Both the position numbers and the translations under genes were made by a program. Source: Streptomyces sp. P3 (lineage in GTDB: Bacteria; Actinomycetota; Actinomycetes; Streptomycetales; Streptomycetaceae). From it: a stretch of DNA of 64,000 bases. Of the stretch, positions 9,109 to 18,203 are shown in pieces (position 1 is the first letter of the stretch; each line of letters opens with the position of its first letter). The stretch lies in contig JAFEKX020000001.1 in NCBI GenBank assembly GCA_016893485.2, positions 8,449,501 through 8,513,500 on the forward strand. Direction: 5' to 3'. The notes beneath the pieces were generated by a model, which saw nothing but the letters and a program-made list of their open reading frames with translations, was not told where the DNA came from and made no database searches.

Positions 9109-9480
9109 GAGTGTCTGTGCCAGTCGTCTGTGACATCGAAGGGTGCATCGGCGACGCGGAAGGCCAGAGGTTCGGCCTGTCGGCCACCTGACCTGGTCGC
9201 TGCTGTCGCCGAGTTCTCCGGTACGTGATGCTGTCCGCGCGCTCCTGCCGGCTGGCTCGTACGGGGCGGAGCTCGGCAGGGTGACGTGATACGTGGCGTT
9301 CCCGGAGCCCGGCTACAGGGTCGACGCCCTCTGTGGATGTGACGTCCCAGGGCGGCCGACAAGAAGTACGGCGTCCAAAGGCACATCGAGCGCACGGGTG
9401 CACGCTGGTCCGGCGTGTTGGCGATCAGCGACTCCTTCCCGCGACCCGCGGAATTGTGGACATCCCGCGGTGGCCGCCGG

Positions 9481-12400
9481 TCAGATGACGCCGTAGCTGC
9501 GGGCTTGTTGGTTCAATTCGTCCAGCATCGTGTCCCGGCGCCCGTACCCGAGGGCCCAGATCCGTTGGTCGGCCTCGGTCAGAGCGTCCGCGAGGTGTGT
9601 CCTCATGGCTGTGCGCTGATCGGAGGTCATGGACGACCAGACTGAAAGATGGCAGGCCGCCCGTTGGAGATACACGTCGGCGGTCAGTAGCTTCATGCTG
9701 CCGCGGGTGGTCTCGATGAGGGCCTCGTCGAGATCGTCGAGGGCGCTCGCGTAGTCCTCAGGGTTTCCCGAACGCACAGCAAGTGTGCCCGTTCAAGGAG
9801 CCCCCGCACGATGTAGTCGGTGTAGCCGACGCCGCGGAGCTCCACGATCGCGTCGTCCACCTGTGTGCCGGCAATCGCCAATTGCTCCCGGTCCAGGGCC
9901 CCCGCTCGACCAGCGATCGGCGTGCCGCGCCCAGGACCAGTCGGCGGATCGCCCGTGAGAGCTGGGAGGAGTCGTCTCCGTTCAGACCCCACCCGGGGTC
10001 CTGCTCCGCGTCGGCCAGGAGCGTCGCGGCCCCGCCAGTCTCGATGACGAAGTAGCCGTAGCGGTAGAGGTTCTGGGAGTACAGAAAGGGCGGTTTCGCC
10101 TCTTGCTCGGCCGCGATCGCCTTGGCCTCCGCGAACAGGTCTCGCGCTCGGCGGATTTTGCCCACCATGAAGTACACCTCGGCGAGACAGGAGCGGGAGT
10201 ACATCTTGAAGTAGGGGTCACCGCAGAGATCCGCGAAGGCGATGGCGCGGTCGGCGCTCGACCGGGCACTATCGTGGGCGCCGGGGGCGGGAGTCTGGAG
10301 CTGGCCGGCGATCACCAGCAGCTCGCAGTAGAGCGACGCGGTGAAGGCTGCGTCTGCCATGACCGCCGGATCGTCGCCCGACAAGGAGATGTCCGGGAAC
10401 ACCGCAGGCTCGTCCGCCGACGGGTCATGGTGGAACACCGCACCGCAACTGTCCCGGGCGTCGTCGAGTCGACCGAGCTGCCGCAGCCGCAGGCCGGCGT
10501 TGGTCATCACCATGAGGCGGGCCTGCTGAGACAACGGGGATCCTGCCGCCGCAGTTCGGTCCACCGCGGCATCCAGAAGTAGTTGGACAGCGCGACGATC
10601 TCCGAACCGGTCATGCCCAGGATCCGGGTCGAGTAGCTGGCGCGGGGGCCGCGCCACACACGGGGGAAGGAGCACCGTGTCGAAGACCTCCTGGTGCAGC
10701 CCGATCGCGCAACCGTGGTTCACCGCAGCGTAGAGAAGGTTCATGTCCGCCGCGTTCGACGGCAGCTCCGGGGCACGCCGCAGGTAGTACGCATACAGTG
10801 CGCGGTTGCCTGCTTTCCACAGGTCGTTCGGCGCGCCCTGCAGCCGGTCGCGGAAATGCTCACGGATCAGTGGATGGGCATCGAGAGTTCCCGGTAAGCC
10901 CGCCGTCTCACTGCTCAACAGCCCCATTCGCCGCAGTTCCGCAACGCACCGATCCCACTCGGCGCTGCCGACTTCACCCAGCCCCGGTGCCGCCGTGCCC
11001 AGCTCGGTGTCAGCCAGGACGGCTGCCATCGCCGAGTACGGGGCGGGCCGGTCGAAGAGGCCGATGATGTCGAGGATGGCCAGTTCGCCGGAGCGCCCGT
11101 ACCGGTTCAGCCATTCGGTATAGGTCTGCATGATCCGCCGCGCGTGGCCGCCGTCGGCGACCGCCACGGTGAGGCCCCTCAATTCGAAACGTCCGCTGAG
11201 CCGCCCGCCATGGACGTCCCTCAGGTAGCGCCCGAGCAGGTTGACCGCGAGCGCGTGACCGTTGACCTCCCGGACCGCCCGCTCAGTCTCAGCGATATCG
11301 CGCTGTCGGCCGATCAGGGCCTGGAGGAGATCGGCGCCTGCCCTGTCATCGAGGTTGTCCAGCCGCAACTGGGCGACTACGTCCGGCGTGCCTTGCTTTT
11401 GGGGCGCGAGGTCGGTGAGTGGCACCCGCGTGGTGATCAGGCAGAGCCCGTCCCACCCAGGCTTTGCCAGCTCGCGGAGGAGGGCCGCGATCGATGAGTC
11501 GGTGAGCATGCCGCCGACATCCGGTGCCGCTTCCGGGTGCTGGAGCGGTTCCAGGCCATCCAGTACGAGCAGGAAATGATGCTCACGGATCAGCTTGGCC
11601 AGGCGGGTGCCCTGGGCCGACGGGCTCATGGACGGTGGGGCGTCGTCGCCGAGCCAGTCCAAGGCGAAGGCGACGAACGCGTCGGCGGAGACCAGGTTCT
11701 TCTTCGTTCCCTGACTGTAGAACGACCAGGCCAGGAGCCTTTTCGCGCCCAGGTAGTCGTGGTTGCGCATCTCCCGCAGCCAATGGTTGACGAGTGCGGA
11801 CTTACCCACCCCACCAGGGGCGACGACGGACAGGATCCGGGTCTCGTCGGACAGCCAGGCGTCCCGCAGTGTCGCCAACTCGCCACCGCGGCCGAACAAC
11901 TGCGGTGCTGTCTTCGGCAGCCCCCGGTTGAAGATGTGCTCCGCCGGAAGGGACTGACTCGCCATGCTCTCCGCACCGGCGTAGCTGTACGGGCGCTGGT
12001 GCGGGCGGCCCAACACGTCGAATGATTCGATCTCGATCGACGATTCGAGGATGCTGTACGCGAGTTGTTCCTGTGCTGCTGTGCCCCCGACGACCAGAAC
12101 CGGAGGAGGATTCTTCTGCGTGTTCCTGTACCGACGGACGCCGTCCAAGACCTCAAGAAGTTTGATCCAGTCGGCGCTTGACTGCTGGGCAGGAAGGTCC
12201 ACGGGGATGAGCGTCGGCCCCGCCGGGAGGTCGGCAACGCCCAACTCGGCGATGGTCTCGGCGGCGAGAGCGAGGTTGCGCCCCGGGTCGTAGACGGTAC
12301 ATCCGTCGGCCTGAGCTCGTGACACTGCGGCGAGCAGTGCCTTGCTCCGGTGCGGTCCTGCCTCGCCGACCAGCCAGAAAACCCGGAGCCCGTCCTCACC

Positions 12401-13658
12401 GCGCTTTCGGTGGGCATGGCCGACCCACGTGTCGAACGCGCGGCCGACGCCGACGAACTCCCGCTGCAGGTTCGGCAGTCGGCCAGTGCCCAGCAAGACC
12501 GCATCGACGGCCTCATTCTGGCGCAGCGGCGGAAGTGCATGTGCGGCGTCGCTCGTTGCCATCCCAGCGGCGAACAACTCGTCTGTCCACACGTGCAGCC
12601 CCTGTTTCCGGAGGCGGGTCCGCCAGTCCGATCCCTCCCTCTGCCCGTCGTCCGCGCGCTCGGCGGTGATCGTGCCGGCGAGCTTGCGGAGCAGCGCGTA
12701 CAGCACCTCAGCCGAAGCCTTCGCGGCGAAGTTTTTATAGTGGTCGCGTTTGTTGGGATCGGCGTGGTCCATGACGCCCTTGGCCACAAGCCAGAAGGGG
12801 ATCTGTTGCGTCTCCGCGATGGTGGCGATGGTTGCGGCCTCCATCTCCAGGCCCGTGATCGTACGGACGCCCATGCCGCCGAGTCGTGCCCAGGTTGTCC
12901 CGTCCTGGACCACCGCGTTACCGGTCGCCATCGGGCCCACCACGAGGCCGAACGGAAGCCGGTCCGGCCCATCGGCATCGTCATAGATGGCGCGCGAGAT
13001 GAAGGATCGTCCCAACTCGGTCAACGTACATCCGGCGTCCTGACGTGCGATCAGACCCTCGCGCTCGAACGCATCGAGTTGGTCCCGCCACTTGCCCCGG
13101 GGAAATAGCGTTCGCGGGCGGGATGGTATTTCGGGTCCTGCTCTAAGAAGAGAAGTTCCAGGAACCAGCGCTTCGCGTCCTCGTCGGTCGCGGCGACGAA
13201 GCTGGGTAATTTCGAGGTGTCCAAGGCCCAGGCCGCACGGATCACCCGTTCGTCCTGGGCGATCTGGCGGTGGTCTCCTTGGAATCTCTCCGCCGTCTGC
13301 TTACCTTCGTCATGGGCGTACACCATTTCCGCGACGACCACGTCGCCGAGTGCAGCCTTCGCCGGATTTCCGGCGCACACTCCGCTCATGGCCAGACAGC
13401 GTGGCTTCAGCCGCTCGACCAGCCCGAGGGTGAAAGGCGCGATTGTCCGGCCCCCATCCGGGGTGACAGGGCAAGGACCACCGAAAGGCTGTTGCCGTCC
13501 GGGCCCACGTATTCGCCCACGAGATGCGGTTCGCGAGTGCCGACTCCCCGTTCCTCCCACCGGGCCACGCCAACCCCGCCCGCGATCGGCGCCAGTCCGG
13601 CCGAACGCGCGGCTTCGAACTCCATCGGCAACGCCGTAATGATCAATACGTCGACCAT
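9481..13658 (-). CDS. Nucleoside phosphorylase/nucleosidase - STAND NTPase - TPR protein (candidate anti-phage sensor)
   Basis: About 1,393 residues after repair of four single-base frame breaks (near 13475, 13090, 9900 and 9770). The start is the ATG at 13658 after GGGAGG. Residues 1-330 are a PNP_UDP_1/MTA-SAH-nucleosidase-like domain: DVLIITALPMEFEAA, SGVCAGNPAKAALGDVVVAE and the active-site-type GLEMEAATIA. Residues 340-560 form a domain of unknown type with a degenerate P-loop-like GEAGPHRSKAL. Residues 590-850 are a STAND/NB-ARC-like NTPase: Walker A VAPGGVGKSALVNHWL, Walker B FLLVLDGLEPL, and CLITTRVPL at the sensor position. Residues 890-1393 are helical, TPR-like. Related nucleosidase-STAND fusions act in bacterial immunity by depleting nucleotides. 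Which nucleotide is cut and what triggers it here are inferred. There is no partner gene. Confidence 0.85.
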
Positions 13659-13719
13659 TTGGCCTCCCAGCCCAGACACGGTCGCAGGCTATGGGTTTCT
13701 GGGGTACCGACGGGCGGAA

Positions 13720-14026
13720 ATGGAGACTCGGCAGCCACTGGTGAGGTGAACCCGGCTCTTCCGGGATGGCAGCTTCGCTGCGTGGTGCAGCCAGGTCAAG
13801 GTGCGGGAGTGGGCGGGCGTTGACCTGGAGGGGGACACCTGATGGAGCCTCCGTGCCCCGGTCGAGCCGCGAGCCACTGTGCAACTCTCCCTGCATGAAA
13901 GCCAGTTCAAGCGGCGGGAGTGCACCTTGACGTGGTCTCAGTGTGACTTGATACGACTGCTGGAGTCACTACGCTCGCCTGACGGACTCAAGGTTGTCCG
14001 CGGCGTGATGGAGCGGGTGCCGTGAA
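13720..14026 (+). pseudogene. Possible remnant or small gene pair upstream of the STAND gene
   Basis: Three protein-like segments lie in one plus-strand frame separated by TGA codons: a start METRQPLV, then TRLFRDGSFAAWCSQVKVRE to 13842, then VQLSLHESQFKRRECTL through VVRGVMERVP to the TGA at 14026. The second TGA overlaps an ATG (TGATG at 13840-13844), so a pair of tiny coupled genes with one indel is an alternative. I recognise no family. Bases 14027-14337 hold nothing I can support. Confidence 0.3.
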
Positions 14027-14337
14027 CCGTTCCGGGTTCGGTGCTCGGAGCACGCCGGTTGTCACGTTGTGGGCCACTGTGATGACGTGACGCTCGGTCG
14101 CCGCGCGCAGCTGACCGTCATCATCCAAGCCGTCGCCGGGGTTCGGCATTGAAGCCAGGAATGAAGCCGAAGCCGGGGTCGAAGCCCAAGCCGAGATCGG
14201 TTCCGAGGCGCCCCCATGACGTGCCGCTTCTCGGCCCGGCGTTCTGAGGACCACCGGGGACCGGCCGCCCCCGGAACCGCAGTCCCCGCCCCGCCGCCCC
14301 CGGGGTCAGCCGACCCCCGCCCCCTCACCCGGCGCCC

Positions 14338-15474
14338 CTACTTCAGCCCGATCGCCGAGCAGTCCGCCCCGTACTTCGAGGTGCAGATGTCCTTGACGGA
14401 GTAGACGCCGTCCGTGATCACCGTGTCTTTGATGTTGTCCCTCGTGAGGGCGACGACCGGCACCAGCATCGTGGGGATCTTCCGCTCCGTGGGGCTGTCG
14501 ACCGCGTCGCGGGTCAGGGCGTCGAACTGGATGTCGTGGCCCTGGACCTTGTAGACCGCCATGTCCGCGGCGCGGGTGGCCTCCTCGATGAACGGCTTGT
14601 ACGCGGTCATGTACTGATCGCCGGAGACGATCCGCTGCACCGCGTCCAGGTTCGCGTCCTGGCCGGTCACCGGTGGGATCTTCGTCGCGCCCGCGTCCTT
14701 CAGGGCCTTGATGACGGCGCCCGCGAGGCCGTCGTTCGCCGCGTAGACGGCCGCGATGTTGGCGAGGCCGACGGTCTTGATCGCGTTCTTCATGTTGGCC
14801 TCGGCGACCGCGGGGGACCACTTGGCGGTGTCGTACTGCTTGGCTATCCGAACCCTGTCCTTGAGTTCGCCGAGGGCGCCCTCCTTGAACTTCGCGTAGT
14901 TCGTGTCGGACGGGTCGCCGTTCATCATGACGATCTTGCTGGACGCCGCCTTGCTGCCGAGCGCCGTGATGATCGCGCGGGCCTGGATCTCGCCGACGAG
15001 TTCGTTGTCGTGCGAGATGTACGCGGTGATCGGACCCTGTGCGAGACGGTCGTAGGCGATGACGGGGATGCCGGCGGCCTTCGCCTTCCGCACGTCCGGC
15101 GCGATGGCCTTCGCGTCCAGGGCGTCCACGAGGATGACGTCGACCTTCTGGTCCACCATCTGCTGGAACTGGCGACTCTGCTTGTCCTGGCTCGCCTCGG
15201 CGTTGGCGTAGACGACCTTGCCCCTGCCGTGTGTGAGGGCGGCGACCTCCTTCTTGATGACGGGGTGGTCGAAGCTCTCGAAGCGTGCGGTGTCCTTGTC
15301 GGGCAGGAGCAGACCCACCGTGATGTCGTCGCCCTTCTCCGGAGACGCGGAGCTGTCGCTGCCGCCGACTCCGTCGATGACGCCGCACGCGGTGAGGGCC
15401 AGCGCGGACGCCGAGGCGGTCAGGGCTGTCGCGAGACGACGTACGGGGATTCCACAAAGGACAGGAGCGCTCAA
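14338..15474 (-). CDS. Xylose/sugar-binding lipoprotein (XylF/ChvE-like), orphan
   Basis: Substrate-binding lipoprotein of a CUT2-type sugar importer, about 378 residues and intact. A twin-basic start is followed by a hydrophobic stretch and the lipobox ALALTACG near residue 30. Fold segments include TVGLLLPDKDTARFESFD, VIAYDRLAQGP and NIAAVYAANDGLAGAVI, which match xylose-binding proteins. No permease or ATPase gene is adjacent, so it must use a transporter elsewhere or be a sensor. The only in-frame start near the signal peptide is a TTG at 15474; no strong ribosome site is seen, so the start is uncertain. Confidence 0.85.
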   Translation of the reverse strand: MSAPVLCGIPVRRLATALTASASALALTACGVIDGVGGSDSSASPEKGDDITVGLLLPDKDTARFESFDHPVIKKEVAALTHGRGKVVYANAEASQDKQSRQFQQMVDQKVDVILVDALDAKAIAPDVRKAKAAGIPVIAYDRLAQGPITAYISHDNELVGEIQARAIITALGSKAASSKIVMMNGDPSDTNYAKFKEGALGELKDRVRIAKQYDTAKWSPAVAEANMKNAIKTVGLANIAAVYAANDGLAGAVIKALKDAGATKIPPVTGQDANLDAVQRIVSGDQYMTAYKPFIEEATRAADMAVYKVQGHDIQFDALTRDAVDSPTERKIPTMLVPVVALTRDNIKDTVITDGVYSVKDICTSKYGADCSAIGLK

Positions 15475-15910
15475 GGCGGGCGCCTTTCGAGTGTGCGGGG
15501 AGGGGGAGGCCCTGGTGCGGCCTCCGCGGCCGGGGAACCGCTTCGGCTGTGCGGGAACTGTGGGTGAACGTCACCGTCGCACTTCCTCGATGTGGAGGGT
15601 GTGGTGCTCCCGGAGAGAGGTTGTGGCGGCTTCGGGGCGGGAGGTGTCTGCGCGGCGGTTCATGGAGAAGGTGTGCGGGACTTCCGGGGGAAGGTGCCGG
15701 AGGGCTCTACGGAGGGAGCGGCGGGCTGGTCCCGCGTGGGGCGGCGGTGCCCGCGCGGGAGGCGTGGAGTCCCGGCGGACGTCGTAACCCCGGGCGGCGC
15801 GGCGGGTGTTGGGGGCGGCGGCGCGGTCGCGGAAGATGTCGTCGCCTTCGCTCGCGTCCGCCCCGCTCACCTCCGGGAATGGGCGCGACCCGCCCCACGT
15901 TGCCGCGGGT
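15475..15910. other. Intergenic region without a supportable gene
   Basis: 436 bases between a leftward lipoprotein gene and a rightward PhzF gene, so it should hold two divergent promoters. The open frames across it are low-complexity Arg/Gly-rich readings of GC-rich DNA. I see no clear -10/-35 pair or palindrome. Confidence 0.5.
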
Positions 15911-16784
15911 ATGACGACGAACCCGCCGCGGCCCGAGGTGCTGCGATACACCGCCTTCTCCAGCGACCCCGACGGCGGCAACCCCGCGGGTGTCGTCCTG
16001 ACGCGAACGCCCTTGACGACAGCGCCATGTTGGCGGTCGCCGCCGAGCTCGGGTACTCGGAGTCCGCGTTTCTGACCGCGCCGCCGGAGGGGCTCGGTGG
16101 TCAGGAGGGGCGGGCGTACGGCATCCGTTACTTCAGTCCCAAGGCCGAGGTGCCGTTCTGCGGGCACGCGACCGTCGCGACCGCCGTCGCGCTCGCCGAG
16201 CGGGTCGGGCCGGGGAGCTGGTGTTCGCGACGCGTGCGGGCGTCGTGCCGGTCGACGTGGTCGACGAGGGTGGGACGCTCCGGGCCACGCTCACGAGCGT
16301 GGAGCCGCGTGTCGAGGAGATTGCCGACGCCGACCTCGCGGAGGCGCTCGCCGCGCTCGACTGGCCGGAAGCCGACCTCGACCCCGCCTTCCCGCCCCGC
16401 ATCGCGTTCGCCGGTGCCCGCCATCTCGTCCTCGCCGCGGCGACCCGCGCCCGACTCGCCGATCTGGCCTACGACTTCGCGCGACTCGAAACCCTGATGC
16501 ACCAACTGGACCTGACCACCGTCCAGTTGGTGTGGCGGGAGTCGGCCACCGTCTTCCACGTCCGCGACCCGTTCCCGGTCGGCGGTGTCGTCGAGGACCC
16601 GGCGACCGGTGCCGCGGCCGCCGCGTTCGGGGCGTACGTACGGGAGTTGGGCCTCGTTCCCGAGGACGCCGTCCTCACCCTGCACCAGGGTGAGGACCTG
16701 GGCCGCCCCGGCGAACTCACCGTGACGCTGCGCGCCGGTGACCCGCGTGTCCGTGTCGGGGGCGCGGGGACGCGCATCGGCTGA
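15911..16784 (+). CDS. PhzF-family isomerase/epimerase-like protein
   Basis: PhzF/diaminopimelate-epimerase-fold protein, about 290 residues, the family's usual length. The start is the ATG at 15911 (MTTNPPRPEV). The catalytic-acid motif is present as GYSESAFLT near residue 50. Other hallmarks are GGNPAGVV, RYFSPKAEVPFCGHATVAT (where PhzF-fold proteins contact substrate) and VEDPATGAAAAAFGAYV near residue 235. Frame breaks near 16010 and 16212 each need one base. The reaction is probably a proton shift on a small metabolite; the substrate is unknown. A divergent second PhzF-like gene lies at 25079. Confidence 0.87.
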
Positions 16785-16902
16785 CGGGACGGCCACGGCG
16801 GCTGGACGGCTACGGGGGCTGGGCGGCTACGGCGGCTGGACGGACACGGCGGCGGGGGCGGGCACCGGCCCTCCCCGTCGCCGTAGCGCGACGCGCGGTG
16901 GT

Positions 16903-17850
16903 TCAGAAGGCGTGGGCCATCAACTCCCCGAACAGGGCGTCCTCGTCGGCGTCGAGGCCACGGGAGCGGAACCAGCCGCAGATGTTGGCGCAGTCGCGCT
17001 GGAGGAAGGTCATGCCGTTGAGGTTGCCGACCAGGTCGACGATCTGCGGGAGGTCGATGACGACCAGCCGGTCGCCCGCCGCCAGGATGTTGTACGCCGA
17101 GAGGTCGCCGTGCACGATGCCGTTCTGCGCCATCGTCGCGAGTGCGTCGGTGAGTTGGGCGAAGTAGGACGCCAGCAGCTCGGGTGAGGGGCGGGTCTGG
17201 GCGAGCCGGGGCGCGGTCTGGACGGTGCCGTCCTCGTCGACGACGGTGATCCACTCCATGAGGATCTCGGTGCCGTCGATCTGGACCGGGTAGGGGACCG
17301 GCAGCCCGAGTCTCCAGAACCGCACCAGCGCGGCCCACTCGGAGACCGCCCACTCGCCGGCCGCGACCTGGCGGCCGAACGTGCTCTTCCGCTTGACCGC
17401 GCGCTCGTCGCGTGAGCGCTTCATCGAGCGGCCCTCGGTGTAGGACGCGGCGCGGTGGAAGGTCCGGTGCTCGGAGGAGCGGTACCGCTTGGCCGCCATC
17501 ACCACGCCGGCGTCGGGGTCGAGCGGGTCGGCACGCTCGACGAGGTGGACGTCGGCTTCCTTGCCGGTCTTGAGGACGCCCAGCTCGGTGTCGATCGCGC
17601 CCTGTGAGGTCACGACCCAGTCCGGGAGCGGCTCGGGGCCGCGGCTGAGGGGTTCGACGCTGAGCCAGGTCGACCAGCGCTGGCCGTCGGCGAGGTCGTC
17701 GTACTCGCGGAAGTCGAAGACGAACCGGTCGTCGATGTCACCCATGCCGTCCGACGGCGGGCCGTCGCGGTACGGCTCGGTGCCGAAGTCGTCAGGAAAC
17801 GCCGGGTGTTGAGCGTGCTGGGGGTAGTGCGGGAGATCGTCGCGAGACAT
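16903..17850 (-). CDS. RIO-type serine/threonine protein kinase
   Basis: RIO1-like atypical kinase, 315 residues and intact. The glycine-poor nucleotide loop is TGKEADVHLVE near residue 95, the ATP-binding Lys is in MAAKRYR, the catalytic loop is IVHGDLSAYNIL (Asp and Asn) near residue 250, and the metal-binding Asp is in VVIDLPQ. The N-terminal 65 residues are acidic and Tyr/Pro-rich. In eukaryotes RIO kinases act in ribosome maturation; the bacterial role is not established. The ATG at 17850 has no ribosome site, whereas a GTG at 17917 in another frame has an excellent one (see leader entry), so the true start may differ. Confidence 0.87.
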   Translation of the reverse strand: MSRDDLPHYPQHAQHPAFPDDFGTEPYRDGPPSDGMGDIDDRFVFDFREYDDLADGQRWSTWLSVEPLSRGPEPLPDWVVTSQGAIDTELGVLKTGKEADVHLVERADPLDPDAGVVMAAKRYRSSEHRTFHRAASYTEGRSMKRSRDERAVKRKSTFGRQVAAGEWAVSEWAALVRFWRLGLPVPYPVQIDGTEILMEWITVVDEDGTVQTAPRLAQTRPSPELLASYFAQLTDALATMAQNGIVHGDLSAYNILAAGDRLVVIDLPQIVDLVGNLNGMTFLQRDCANICGWFRSRGLDADEDALFGELMAHAF

Positions 17851-17956
17851 CGCTGGGGGTGCTCCATGAGGTGAGAGGAAGGCGGGCCGTGGACAGGCCG
17901 ACGACAGTCGTGGTCACAGTCGTGCCTCCTCTCTGAGCACCGGGCAGCTCCCGGTG
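17792..17956 (-). promoter_or_regulatory. Hairpin plus leader ORF ahead of the RIO kinase
   Basis: On the minus strand a hairpin CACCGGG-N5-CCCGGTG (17938-17956) is followed by a near-perfect ribosome site GAGGAGG (17925-17931) and a GTG at 17917. The GTG opens a 41-codon reading frame (VTTTVVGLSTARLP...) that ends at 17792, inside the kinase gene in another frame. It is either a leader peptide that couples translation or the real kinase N-terminus joined by an indel. Inferred from spacing only. Confidence 0.4.
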
Positions 17957-18030
17957 TCCCGCCCATGGTGAGGGCCGGACGCGGGGAGCGACAACCGAAT
18001 AAAAGTCGGCGGGCGGTGCCGAATTTCTTC

Positions 18031-18060
18031 TAACAAAATTATCATCGAAATTGTTAACAA
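18031..18060. promoter_or_regulatory. AT-rich inverted repeat in divergent promoter region
   Basis: TAACAA (18031-18036) and TTGTTA (18051-18056) form an inverted repeat, and TTGTTAACAA (18051-18060) is itself a perfect palindrome. This roughly 60-base AT-rich island lies between the leftward kinase and the rightward tannase-like gene. It is the likely site for divergent promoters and a repressor. Confidence 0.45.
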
Positions 18061-18203
18061 TATTGCGGCGTCGGCTCATGATCCCGGCCTACAGTCGGGG
18101 ACTCGTACGAGCCGCACAGCCCGATTTCCCCCGCGGCGTCGCCGGGGGTGGTGCCCAAGGACGGCTGTGACCAAGCAACTTGCCCCCACAAGGAGGTCCA
18201 CGG

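Noticed and set aside
8288..9403. A 371-residue minus-strand frame across the cupin gene
   Set aside because: The plus strand holds two exact cupin motifs; the minus frame shows no recognisable domain. A short stretch near 9110-9180 looks protein-like in both strands but cannot be supported.
9481..13658. STAND gene considered a decayed pseudogene because of four frame breaks
   Set aside because: All breaks shift the frame the same way, each fits one missing base, and no in-frame stop interrupts any domain. Unrelated core genes show the same pattern, so sequencing error is more likely.
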